This document shows, piece by piece, positions 1 through 6,351 of a stretch of 8,609 nucleotides of DNA (positions within the stretch are counted from its first letter, which is position 1; each line of letters starts with the position of its first letter). Made by a program: the position numbers and the translations under genes. The notes below the pieces were generated by a model. That model made no database searches. It saw only the letters and a list, made by a program, of their open reading frames with translations, and was not told the DNA's origin. The stretch is taken from positions 1 through 8,609 of the forward strand of contig CAKZVN010000355.1 of the NCBI GenBank assembly GCA_937922105.1, written 5' to 3'. The stretch is from an uncultured Litorilinea sp. GTDB lineage: Bacteria > Chloroflexota > Anaerolineae > Caldilineales > Caldilineaceae.

Positions 1-691
1 TATAGTCTTCCCCGCGCGTGGTGACCATCATGGCGCGCATCCCCAGCGCCCAGCCGCCGATCTGAGCCAAGATGATGGAGAGCGCGGGCAAGATGGCATG
101 GCGCACCACATCCAACGCAAACTCCACAGTGGGCGTGGGGATGGTACCGCGCGTATAGCCGCCACCGGAAGGCAACCAGCGCACCCAAAAGGCAAACACA
201 TAGAGCAAGACCAGCCCCAACAGATAGTAGGGAATGGCATGGAAGGTGATGAGCGGCGGGAAGAGCCACTGGATAGGCTTGGGCGCGCGCGGCCAACCGA
301 AGAGCGCGCCCAACAGTGTCCCGATAAAAAACGACAGTAAGAACGACGTGCCCAGCAGCCCGACCGTCCACGGCAAGGCAGCCAAGAACATGTCAATCAC
401 GCGGTTGGGAAAGTGGGCAATCGAATAGTTGAAGTCGAAACGCGCAATATCGGCCAAATAGCTGAAGTATTGCAGATAGAGCGGGCGGTCCAAGCCGAAT
501 TTCGCTTCATAGGTTTTGATGATCTCTTCCAGACCTGCCTGGACGGCGCCGCCCGTGGCGGCTTCGAACATCAGTTTGTCGCGGATGGGGTCCTGACCCG
601 ATAAGCGGGGCAGAAAGAAGTTGACCGTCGCCGCCAGCCAGACGATCACAAAAAAGAACAAAATGCGCCGGATCAGATAGTCAATACGCAC
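1..691 (-). CDS. ABC transporter permease, DppB/OppB type (3' part outside window)
   Basis: Inner-membrane permease of a peptide/opine/nickel or oligosaccharide (family 5) ABC importer, one half of the translocation channel. I read 230 codons from a GTG start at 691; the gene continues past position 1. The start is fixed by an AAGGAG Shine-Dalgarno (700-705 on the complement) 8 nt upstream. The N-terminus (VRIDYLIRRILFFFVIVWLA) is the typical 'YLIRRI' plus first membrane helix of DppB proteins. It is followed by the periplasmic loop with the FGLDRPLYLQYFSYL motif and further hydrophobic segments (TVGLLGTSFLLSFFIGTLLG, ITFHAIPYYLLGLVLLYVFA). The visible part ends at R-G-E-D-Y, the beginning of the EAA loop that contacts the ATPase. 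It lies 115 bp downstream of the solute-binding protein gene on the same strand, so the two probably share a transcript. Family certain; substrate unknown. Confidence 0.95.
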   Translation of the reverse strand, partial: MRIDYLIRRILFFFVIVWLAATVNFFLPRLSGQDPIRDKLMFEAATGGAVQAGLEEIIKTYEAKFGLDRPLYLQYFSYLADIARFDFNYSIAHFPNRVIDMFLAALPWTVGLLGTSFLLSFFIGTLLGALFGWPRAPKPIQWLFPPLITFHAIPYYLLGLVLLYVFAFWVRWLPSGGGYTRGTIPTPTVEFALDVVRHAILPALSIILAQIGGWALGMRAMMVTTRGEDY

Positions 692-731
692 GGGAGTGGC
701 TCCTTGACAGGGCGGAAACGCGCGCCGCTCA

Positions 732-781
732 GGCGCCGGACATGGACAGAGACGCCCTTGTCTCCAGCCATGCCCGGCGTC
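732..781 (-). promoter_or_regulatory. Long intercistronic RNA hairpin between binding-protein and permease genes
   Basis: Arms at 734-753 and 760-779 form a 20-position inverted repeat around a 6-nt loop. On the minus strand, which is the transcribed strand here, 16 positions pair Watson-Crick, three pair as G-U and one (746/767) is mismatched; 732/781 can add a further pair. It begins 25 nt after the binding-protein stop codon and ends about 40 nt before the permease start. No U-tract follows, so it does not look like an intrinsic terminator. Inference: a 3'-end stabiliser or partial attenuator giving more binding protein than permease, as in other binding-protein transport operons. Confidence 0.7.
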
Positions 782-806
782 ATCAGCCGCGGCGCGCTTG
801 CGCCGG

Positions 807-2636
807 TTACTGCGTGGCTTGCAAGTTCCAGAGCACCATCAAGTGGGTGAGATGCCAGGAAGCGCCGTTGACGTAGGGGTTCTCCTCGGTGGGCCAGTTG
901 GTCCAGTAGGTCTCGTTATAGCCGATGCGATGGTACAACTCGGTCAGTGGGATGTCCGGCAGTTCGGGCAGCCAGATCTCCATCGCCTCATAGAAGAGTT
1001 CCTCCAAGCGTGCATAGTCGTCCATGGGGGTCAGATAGACCTTGTCCACGATCTCGTCGTAGGCAGCGTTGCGCCAGCGCGAAAAGTTGGACTGGTGATG
1101 ACCGGGGACGGCGACGCTGGCGCTCTGATAGAGGCGCAAGGTGTAGTAGGGATCGCGCACGGAACCACCATGCCCGAAGAAGACCGCCTCATAGTCGCCG
1201 GTGGTGAAGCGGTCCAGATAGTCGGGCGGGCTGTTGGGCGTGACCTCAATGCCCTGGGCCTTGAGATTCTCGGTGACCACCAGACCCATGCCACTCAGGA
1301 AGGAGGGGATGAGCGCCTCGATGGTGAAGGGCGTGCCGTCCGGCTTGAGCCACTTGCCTGCGCTATTCTTGGTGAAGCCCGCTTCCAAGAGCAACTGCGT
1401 ACCCTTCTCCGGGTTGAATTCGGAGGTGTTGTACTGCTCCAGCAACGGCTCGATCTTGTCGAAATAACGCATCAGGGGCGGGTAGGGCGGCATGGGGATG
1501 CGCGAGATGGTGTTCGCGCCCGACCAGCCGATGTCCACCACCTGTTGGCGATTGATGAAGTAGCTCAACGCCCAGCGCACGCGTGCATCGTTGAAAGGCG
1601 CGCGCTCGTTGTTGACATACATAGAGACGGGCCACCAGTCCAGATAGCCATAGGGCGGTTTGCGACCGGAGTGGGTGGTGACCTTGGGATTCTCGTTGAA
1701 GATGGTGGGGAAGGAGGTCGGCGCCATGGTGAAGCCGGTGTCGACCTCGTTGGTGATGAAGGCCTGGATGGCCTGCTGCTCCGCAGGGGCGGGCAGGCGC
1801 ACGATGCGCTCCATTTGCGGCATGGGGGCCAAGCCCTGCTCGGCAGCCCACCAGGTCTCGCGGCGGTCGAAGATCTTCTGTTCCGGCAGACCGGCGACCA
1901 CCTTAAAGGGGCCGGTGGTCACGGGCCAACCCTTCTCCAGGTCAAAGGCCTTGAACGTGGTCCAATCTTGCCCCTCGAAGATGTGCTTGGGCACGATGTA
2001 GACGCCGATGTCGTACTTATAGGTGACAAAGTCGAAGAAACGCGGGGACGGGATGTTGAAATCAATCAGGACGGTGTTCTCGTCCACTGCCACCGCGGTC
2101 TTGACCGACTGCTGGATATCCACGCCCCAGCGCACTGCGGAGCCGAGCCGGGTCAACTCGGTGAAGGTATAGGCTACGTCCTCGGCAGTGAAGGGGACCC
2201 CGTCGCTCCAGGTGATGCCGGGGCGGGTCTTGATGGTCAGTTGGGTAAAGTCGTCGTTGTATTCATAGCTTTCGGCCAACCAGAGCAGTTCTTGGTCGGC
2301 AAAGGCGCTATAGAAGGCCAACGGTTCGTAGATAATGTTGGGGCCGACCTGATGGTTGGCGCCGATGGCATAGGGATTCCACAACTCATGGTCTACAAAT
2401 TGGCCCTCGCGACCGCCGCCCATAAAGATATGGGTGCGGTTGCGCGGCACAGGCTTCAAACCGGCAACGGGCGGGCTTGCCGGCGCCACGGCAGCCCCGC
2501 TATCGCCGGGCGCCGCCGGAGCAGCCGGCGCCGCAGGCGCGCCACCCCCGCCACATGCCGCCAGGATCAGCGACAAGAGCACAGGGAAAATCACCAACAA
2601 TCTGCGGAATGGCACGGTGTGCCGATCACGCCGCAT
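807..2636 (-). CDS. ABC transporter substrate-binding lipoprotein, family 5 (SBP_bac_5)
   Basis: Extracytoplasmic receptor of an ABC importer, 609 aa, a normal length for family 5. The N-terminus is a lipoprotein signal: basic residues, a hydrophobic stretch (about 13-25), then the lipobox L-A-A-C with C28 as the lipidated residue. A GGGG and an Ala/Pro-rich flexible linker follow (to about residue 58), so it is probably tethered to the membrane face. The core has the family-5 signatures I-I-Y-E-P-L (101-106) and ITWSDGVPFTAEDVAYTF (141-158). The start ATG at 2636 has a strong AAGGAGG (2644-2650 on the complement) 7 nt upstream; stop TAA at 807-809. The C-terminal N-W-P-T-E-E-N-P-Y (580-588) resembles, as I recall, family-5 proteins that bind oligosaccharides in Thermotoga-type bacteria, so both peptide and sugar ligands are possible. 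First gene of the leftward unit, followed by its permease. Confidence 0.94.
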   Translation of the reverse strand: MRRDRHTVPFRRLLVIFPVLLSLILAACGGGGAPAAPAAPAAPGDSGAAVAPASPPVAGLKPVPRNRTHIFMGGGREGQFVDHELWNPYAIGANHQVGPNIIYEPLAFYSAFADQELLWLAESYEYNDDFTQLTIKTRPGITWSDGVPFTAEDVAYTFTELTRLGSAVRWGVDIQQSVKTAVAVDENTVLIDFNIPSPRFFDFVTYKYDIGVYIVPKHIFEGQDWTTFKAFDLEKGWPVTTGPFKVVAGLPEQKIFDRRETWWAAEQGLAPMPQMERIVRLPAPAEQQAIQAFITNEVDTGFTMAPTSFPTIFNENPKVTTHSGRKPPYGYLDWWPVSMYVNNERAPFNDARVRWALSYFINRQQVVDIGWSGANTISRIPMPPYPPLMRYFDKIEPLLEQYNTSEFNPEKGTQLLLEAGFTKNSAGKWLKPDGTPFTIEALIPSFLSGMGLVVTENLKAQGIEVTPNSPPDYLDRFTTGDYEAVFFGHGGSVRDPYYTLRLYQSASVAVPGHHQSNFSRWRNAAYDEIVDKVYLTPMDDYARLEELFYEAMEIWLPELPDIPLTELYHRIGYNETYWTNWPTEENPYVNGASWHLTHLMVLWNLQATQ

Positions 2637-2677
2637 GGGTACGCCTCCTTGGTTCGATGGTCAACAGAGTGGGAGAG

Positions 2678-2699
2678 GAGCGGGCAGGCTACCCGCCTC
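2678..2699 (-). promoter_or_regulatory. Small hairpin in the binding-protein mRNA leader
   Basis: GCGGG (2680-2684) and CCCGC (2692-2696) pair around a 7-nt loop. Two more pairs (2679/2698 and 2678/2699) form across a bulged C at 2697. It lies about 28 nt upstream of the binding-protein Shine-Dalgarno on the same transcript and directly after the 12-bp tandem repeat. It may affect translation or stability; the pairing is seen, the role is inferred. Confidence 0.4.
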
Positions 2700-2702
2700 A
2701 GA

Positions 2703-2726
2703 TGAGAGAAGCACTGAGAGAAGCAC
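2703..2726. repeat. Perfect 12-bp tandem direct repeat upstream of the binding-protein gene
   Basis: TGAGAGAAGCAC occurs twice without spacing (2703-2714 and 2715-2726). It is 67-90 bp upstream of the binding-protein ATG, in its probable promoter or leader. Directly repeated 12-mers at about one helical turn could be paired regulator-binding sites; a replication-slippage duplication is the alternative. Confidence 0.75.
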
Positions 2727-2793
2727 AACATCCTATTCAGTTTTCAGACAACGGATACACACCAAACCACCAACAACGAGGAGCAGTCCACAG

Positions 2794-2878
2794 CCGCGAC
2801 CCACGATGCGGCACTTGCAGGGAGTACACCATAGGTCACCTACCGGGCTGCGAGTGCTAGTGTAGCCGATGGTCGCGG
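2794..2878. repeat. Nested inverted repeat, possible structured RNA or operator
   Basis: Three nested dyads share one centre. The outer CCGCGACC (2794-2801) matches GGTCGCGG (2871-2878) perfectly. The middle GCACTTGCAG (2811-2820) pairs with CTGCGAGTGC (2848-2857) with one G-U. The inner TAGGT-c-ACCTA (2832-2842) is an 11-bp palindrome. The imperfect middle position (2816/2852) and the adjacent 2810/2858 pair as G-U only in plus-strand RNA, mildly favouring a rightward transcript. I could not match it to a riboswitch class I know. It could be a cis-acting RNA, a small RNA, or just operator DNA between divergent genes. Confidence 0.45.
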
Positions 2879-3051
2879 GTTACGCAAGTCGCTTTTTCGC
2901 GGCCCTTGCCCGGTCCCGAAGTCGCCCGGCTGGGGCAAAATCGCCCACTCGGTGTACAATGAATAAGGAGAACGCGCACCAGTCAGTGTCGGGTGTGTCT
3001 GCATACGGCAGCCTGATATCGCCGGGACCGCGACCCGCACCCCGCTCTACT

Positions 3052-3076
3052 GCCGTGGAGCTTGCCTGTCCACGGC
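3052..3076 (+). promoter_or_regulatory. Leader hairpin immediately upstream of atpD
   Basis: GCCGTGGA (3052-3059) and TCCACGGC (3069-3076) are a perfect 8-bp inverted repeat with a 9-nt loop. It ends 19 nt before the atpD GTG and 9 nt before its purine-rich Shine-Dalgarno (AGGGAG, 3086-3091). No U-run follows, so it is not a classical terminator. It may stabilise the 5' end of the operon mRNA or modulate ribosome access; role inferred. Confidence 0.55.
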
Positions 3077-3095
3077 GAATTGCCCAGGGAGAGAC

Positions 3096-4553
3096 GTGTT
3101 GGCTTCACCCACCGTTCGCCCCAATCAAGCCCCCAATCAAGGAAGCGTGACATCGGTACGCGGCAGTGTGGTGGATGTCCGCTTTCCGGATCACCTCCCA
3201 CCTATTCATCACAAACTCAGCGCTGCGGGCGGGCGCATCGTCCTGGAAGTGATCACCCATCTGGACGCCGACCAGGTGCGCTGCATTGCGCTCACCCCCA
3301 CCCAGGGCCTGGCGCGCGGGGACTGCGTGCTTGACAGCGGCGGCCCGCTGCGTGTGCCCGTGGGCAAGCGCGTGTTGGGACGCGTCTTCAACGTCCTGGG
3401 GGAGACCATTGACGGTCAAGCGCCCCTGGATGGGGGCGAATGGCGGCCCGTCCTCTTGCCGCCCGTTGCGCTCAGCCGCCGCACCACCAAATCCGAAATC
3501 TTCCAGACCGGCATCAAGGCCATTGACGTGCTCACGCCGCTGGAGCGCGGGGGCAAAGCCGGGCTGTTCGGCGGCGCGGGCGTGGGCAAGACCGTGCTCA
3601 TCACCGAGATGATCTTCAACGTAGTCAGCACCTATGAGGGCGTTTCGCTCTTTTGCGGCATCGGCGAGCGCAGCCGCGAAGCCGAGGAACTGTATCGCGA
3701 AATGCGCGACGCGGGCGTGCTGGACAACACGGTCATGGTCTTCGGTCAGATGAACGAGCCGCCCGGCGCGCGCTTTCGCGTCGGTCATGCCGCGCTCACC
3801 ATGGCTGAATACTTCCGCGACGACGCGCGCCAAGATGTGCTGCTCCTGATTGACAACATCTTTCGCTTTGTCCAAGCCGGGACCGAAGTCTCCGGTCTGA
3901 TGGGGCAGATTCCTTCGCGCGTCGGCTACCAGCCCACGTTGGCGACCGAGATGGCTGAGTTGCAGGAGCGCATCTGCAATACGCCCAACGGCGCCATCAC
4001 GTCTATTCAGGCTGTTTATGTGCCCGCCGATGACTTCACCGACCCGGCTGCGGTGCATACCTTCGCCCACCTGTCGGCGTCCATTGTGCTTTCGCGCAAG
4101 CGCGCCAGCGAAGGTTTCTACCCCGCCATTGACCCGCTCCAGTCCGGCTCCAAGATGTTGACGCCCCAAATCGTGGGCGCGCGCCACTACCGCATCGCGC
4201 AAGAGATTCAGCGCACGTTGGCCGTCTATGAGGAAGTCAAAGACATCATTGCCATGCTCGGCCTGGAAGAGCTTTCGCAAGAAGACCGGCGCATCGTCAA
4301 CCGGGCGCGGCGATTGGAACGTTACTTGACCCAGCCCTTTTTCACCACCGAACGCTTCACTGGAATGCCGGGGCGCGCCGTAGACTTGGAAACCGCGCTG
4401 GACGGCTGCGAGCGCATCCTCAACGACGAGTTCGCCAACGTGCCGGAGCGGCTGCTCTACATGATCGGCGCGGTGGACGAGATTCAAGAGCAAGCCGACG
4501 CCCATCGTCGTGACGCCGCCGGCGGTGATGGTCCCGCCCAGGAGTTGCCGTGA
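3096..4553 (+). CDS. atpD: N-type ATPase F1 subunit beta (catalytic)
   Basis: Catalytic subunit of the rotary ATPase headpiece, 485 aa. Visible elements are the N-terminal beta-barrel (GSVVDVRF, 23-30), the P-loop GGAGVGKT (159-166) with K165/T166, the catalytic glutamate E191 in G-I-G-E-R-S-R-E, Walker B VLLLIDNIFRF with D253, SRVGYQPTLATEM (274-286), the adenine-stacking Y342 in E-G-F-Y-P-A-I-D-P-L, and a DELSEED equivalent E-E-L-S-Q-E-D (391-397) that pushes the gamma shaft. All catalytic residues are present, so the enzyme should be active. The GTG at 3096 is supported by AGGGAG just upstream, though the adjacent TTG (3099) fits the spacing better and GTG 3147 would give a shorter, family-like N-terminus. 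It is the first gene of the operon, a position typical of N-ATPases and unlike standard F-ATPase operons, where beta comes near the end. It overlaps atpC by 4 nt. Confidence 0.97.
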   Translation: MLASPTVRPNQAPNQGSVTSVRGSVVDVRFPDHLPPIHHKLSAAGGRIVLEVITHLDADQVRCIALTPTQGLARGDCVLDSGGPLRVPVGKRVLGRVFNVLGETIDGQAPLDGGEWRPVLLPPVALSRRTTKSEIFQTGIKAIDVLTPLERGGKAGLFGGAGVGKTVLITEMIFNVVSTYEGVSLFCGIGERSREAEELYREMRDAGVLDNTVMVFGQMNEPPGARFRVGHAALTMAEYFRDDARQDVLLLIDNIFRFVQAGTEVSGLMGQIPSRVGYQPTLATEMAELQERICNTPNGAITSIQAVYVPADDFTDPAAVHTFAHLSASIVLSRKRASEGFYPAIDPLQSGSKMLTPQIVGARHYRIAQEIQRTLAVYEEVKDIIAMLGLEELSQEDRRIVNRARRLERYLTQPFFTTERFTGMPGRAVDLETALDGCERILNDEFANVPERLLYMIGAVDEIQEQADAHRRDAAGGDGPAQELP

Positions 4554-4948
4554 AGCTCAAGGTGCTCTTGCCCACCGAGGTGCTGCTCGACCGCAACGTC
4601 CGCCAGGTCATCGCCGAGGCGGAGAACGGCTCCTTCTGTCTCCTGCCGCGCCAGGTGGATTTTGTGGCGGGGCTGGCTCCCGGTATTTTGGCCTTTGTGG
4701 ATGCCACGACCGGTGAAGAAGAGTTTCTGGCGGTGGACGAGGGTGTGCTGGTCAAGGCTGGGGCCGAGGTGCTGGTCTCGACGCGCCACGCGGTGATCGG
4801 CCCGGACCTGGGCGAACTGCGCGCAGCCATCGAAGCGCACTTTAACGCGCTGGACGAACGCGAGCGCCAGACGCGCTCCGCGGTGGTGCGCCTGGAAGCC
4901 GACTTTATCCGTCGCTTTGTGGAAATGGAAAAGAACTACCGTGGCTGA
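4550..4948 (+). CDS. atpC: N-type ATPase F1 subunit epsilon
   Basis: Central-stalk subunit, 132 aa, linking the gamma shaft to the c-ring. The N-terminal half (about 1-82) is the beta-sandwich domain with LKVLLPTEVLLD and E-A-E-N-G-S-F-C-L-L-P-R. The usual F-type 'GE.G.lgILP.H' motif is therefore replaced by the NGSFCLLPR form characteristic of the alternate (N-type) epsilon family. The C-terminal third (about 88-132) is charged and helical (L-D-E-R-E-R-Q-T-R-S-A). The start is GTG 4550, which overlaps the atpD stop as GTGA, with AGGAG (4540-4544) ahead of it, so translation is coupled to beta. Its 3' end overlaps atpQ by 8 nt. The canonical order beta-epsilon is retained although the pair is moved to the front of the operon. 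Confidence 0.94.
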   Translation: MKLKVLLPTEVLLDRNVRQVIAEAENGSFCLLPRQVDFVAGLAPGILAFVDATTGEEEFLAVDEGVLVKAGAEVLVSTRHAVIGPDLGELRAAIEAHFNALDERERQTRSAVVRLEADFIRRFVEMEKNYRG

Positions 4949-5297
4949 GCGCTTGCCCGACCCGCCCCAAACGCCGGACAATTCCTCGCCCGCGGACCGC
5001 GGTCACTTGGGGCGGCGCATCGGCATCAAGGAATTACGCAAGATCAAGGCACGCGGACGCCATAGCTCCATCTGGTTCGGGCTAGGCATGTTCGGCGTGA
5101 TCGGCTGGTCGGTGGCGATTCCCACGCTGCTCGGCCTGCTTCTGGGCCTCTGGATTGACAGCCTCTGGCCCAGCGGCTATTCGTGGACCCTGATGCTGCT
5201 GGTTCTGGGGCTGGGGCTGGGCTGTCTCAATGCGTGGCGCTGGATTGAACGCGAGCGCCGCCAGATCGAGGAAGAGGAACGCCGTGACCGCCGCTGA
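4941..5297 (+). CDS. atpQ: N-ATPase accessory membrane protein AtpQ (AtpI/AtpZ-like)
   Basis: Small protein (118 aa from the GTG at 4941) with a polar, charged N-terminus (to about residue 43), two membrane helices (about 45-71, W-F-G-L-G-M ... L-L-G-L-W-I-D, and about 81-98) and a strongly charged C-terminal tail (W-I-E-R-E-R-R-Q-I-E ...). The GLLLGLWIDS segment resembles the AtpI/AtpZ class of F-ATPase accessory proteins. In N-ATPase operons this slot is atpQ, proposed to be part of the membrane complex or to help assembly, with possible divalent-cation transport suggested for relatives. GTG 4941 is preferred over the upstream in-frame TTG 4917 because it fits the compact overlap pattern: 8 nt into atpC, and its own 3' end overlaps atpR by 14 nt. 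The Shine-Dalgarno is weak (GGAAAAG), suggesting reliance on coupling. Assignment leans on position plus topology. Confidence 0.82.
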   Translation: MAERLPDPPQTPDNSSPADRGHLGRRIGIKELRKIKARGRHSSIWFGLGMFGVIGWSVAIPTLLGLLLGLWIDSLWPSGYSWTLMLLVLGLGLGCLNAWRWIERERRQIEEEERRDRR

Positions 5298-5628
5298 GCT
5301 GAGCAGCCTGGCAGGGGCGTTGGGCTTCGGGATGCTCCTGGGCTGGTTCTTCTTCGGCGGCCTCTGGTGGACGTTGCAACGCTTGCCCACCAGCCGGCAG
5401 CCCATGCTCCTGGCGCTGGGCAGCTTGGTCACACGCGTCGCGGTCACTGTGCTGGGCTTCTACTGGATCGCAGCGGGGGATTGGCGGCGAATCGCTGCCG
5501 CGGTGGTGGGCTTTCTGATTGTGCGCCAACTGCTGATCCGGCGCATTCGCCCGCCGACGCCCCTCCCCGCAACGACGGGGAAACGGCAAGGAGAGTCATC
5601 CGCATGGCAATCGGACCGGACGAACTGA
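5284..5628 (+). CDS. atpR: N-ATPase accessory membrane protein AtpR
   Basis: Membrane protein of 114 aa with three predicted helices: about 7-27 (L-G-F-G-M-L-L-G-W-F-F-F-G-G), 40-62 and 66-84. Arginines sit inside or at the edges of helices: R51 in S-L-V-T-R-V-A-V-T-V-L-G-F-Y and R81 in G-F-L-I-V-R-Q-L-L. The G-G-L-W-W-T after helix 1 is typical of the family. In the literature AtpR is N-ATPase-specific, and its conserved membrane arginine is proposed to contact c-subunit carboxylates and help c-ring assembly or stability. Start GTG 5284, preceded by the purine-rich GAAGAGGAA; it overlaps atpQ by 14 nt, and its polar C-terminal tail (from about residue 90) is read across the atpB start with a 25-nt overlap. 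Function is from family knowledge, not shown by the sequence. Confidence 0.86.
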   Translation: MTAAELSSLAGALGFGMLLGWFFFGGLWWTLQRLPTSRQPMLLALGSLVTRVAVTVLGFYWIAAGDWRRIAAAVVGFLIVRQLLIRRIRPPTPLPATTGKRQGESSAWQSDRTN

Positions 5629-6347
5629 TCTATTGGCAATGGGGCGTGGTCAAACTCAACGCCACCATCGTCTTCACCTGGGTGATCATGGTGATTATGG
5701 CGGGCGGCGCGTGGCTAATCACACGCAAGGTGACCGACGCGCCCACCATCGGTCGCGGCCAAAACATGCTGGAAGCCATCGTGGTGCTGGTGCGCGACCA
5801 AATTCGCGAGGTGAGCAAGCAACCGCCCGACCGCTTTTTGCCCTTTGTGGGCACGCTCTTTCTCTTCATCGCCATGTCCAACCTGCTCAACATCGTGCCG
5901 GGCTTCCAAGCGCCCACCGGCTCGCTTTCCACCACCACGGCGCTGGCGTTGTGTGTCTTTGTGGCGGTGCCCATCTACGGCATCTCGCAACAGGGGTGGC
6001 GTGCCTATCTGCGCCAATACTTGCAGCCGTCGGTCTTCATGTTGCCCTTCAACATCATCGGCGAGCTGTCGCGCACGCTAGCGCTGGCGGTGCGTCTGTT
6101 CGGCAATGTCATGAGCGGAACCATGATCGTGGGGGTATTGATCTCGATTGCGCCGCTCTTTTTCCCGGTGATCATGACCGCGTTTGGGCTGCTCACCGGC
6201 ATGATCCAAGCCTATATCTTCGCCATTTTGGCGATGGTCTATATCGCGTCGGCGACGCGCGCCCACAGCGACAGCGCGGAAGCCCCCGGGGAAACACACG
6301 CCGGCGCGCCTGCGACGACCGGCCTTCATTCGAGCAAGGAGAGCTAA
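5604..6347 (+). CDS. atpB: N-type ATPase Fo subunit a
   Basis: Stator membrane subunit forming the two ion half-channels against the c-ring, 247 aa. The signature L-A-V-R-L-F-G-N contains the essential arginine, R164 (equivalent of E. coli R210). Q202 in M-I-Q-A-Y-I-F-A-I-L matches E. coli Q252. Where E. coli has E219 and H245, this protein has T173 and G195, so the channel polar residues differ from a classical proton a subunit. Helices are visible at about 20-40, 80-98, 110-128, 145-183 and 185-217. The last 30 residues are a polar, probably flexible tail. Start ATG 5604 has AAGGAG (5588-5593) 10 nt upstream and lies within the end of atpR. atpE follows after 4 nt. Confidence 0.96.
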   Translation: MAIGPDELIYWQWGVVKLNATIVFTWVIMVIMAGGAWLITRKVTDAPTIGRGQNMLEAIVVLVRDQIREVSKQPPDRFLPFVGTLFLFIAMSNLLNIVPGFQAPTGSLSTTTALALCVFVAVPIYGISQQGWRAYLRQYLQPSVFMLPFNIIGELSRTLALAVRLFGNVMSGTMIVGVLISIAPLFFPVIMTAFGLLTGMIQAYIFAILAMVYIASATRAHSDSAEAPGETHAGAPATTGLHSSKES

Positions 6348-6351
6348 CGCT

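Larger units (their letters stand above)
2637..3095. other. Divergent intergenic region (both promoters expected here)
   Basis: About 460 bp between the leftward transporter and the rightward ATPase operon. I see no convincing gene: the open frames lack Shine-Dalgarno sequences and recognisable protein. It contains a 12-bp tandem repeat (2703-2726), a nested inverted repeat (2794-2878), a weaker TTGCCC/GGGCAA pair (2906-2911 / 2933-2938) and a leader hairpin next to atpD (3052-3076). TACAAT at 2955-2960 could be a -10 box for the atp operon, but no good -35 lies 16-18 bp upstream, so I do not call a promoter. An AAGGAG at 2965-2970 has no suitable start codon behind it. The part at 2720-2790 is visibly more AT-rich than its surroundings. 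Confidence 0.6.

Noticed and set aside
798..2705. Long open frame (635 codons) on the plus strand, opposite the binding-protein gene
   Set aside because: Product shows no recognisable family and is the complement of a clear SBP_bac_5 protein. Long antisense frames are common in GC-rich DNA.
2884..2909. Possible terminator hairpin GCAAG ... CTTGC
   Set aside because: Only five pairs, a long interior loop, and no U-tract after it on either strand.
2870..2950. tRNA-like stretch near 'GCGGGTTACGC'
   Set aside because: No T-loop GGTTCRA motif, no anticodon arm, no acceptor stem.
2932..2960. Sigma-70-like promoter with TACAAT at 2955-2960
   Set aside because: The -10 is fair but the -35 candidates (GGGGCA, TGGGGC) are poor; not enough to call.
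2840..3040. Small frames in the divergent intergenic region on both strands
   Set aside because: No Shine-Dalgarno, no recognisable protein, and they coincide with inverted repeats.
3105..4505. Long open frame (466 codons) on the minus strand, opposite atpD
   Set aside because: atpD is unambiguous; the antisense product has His/Asp/Val-rich shadow composition and no Shine-Dalgarno.
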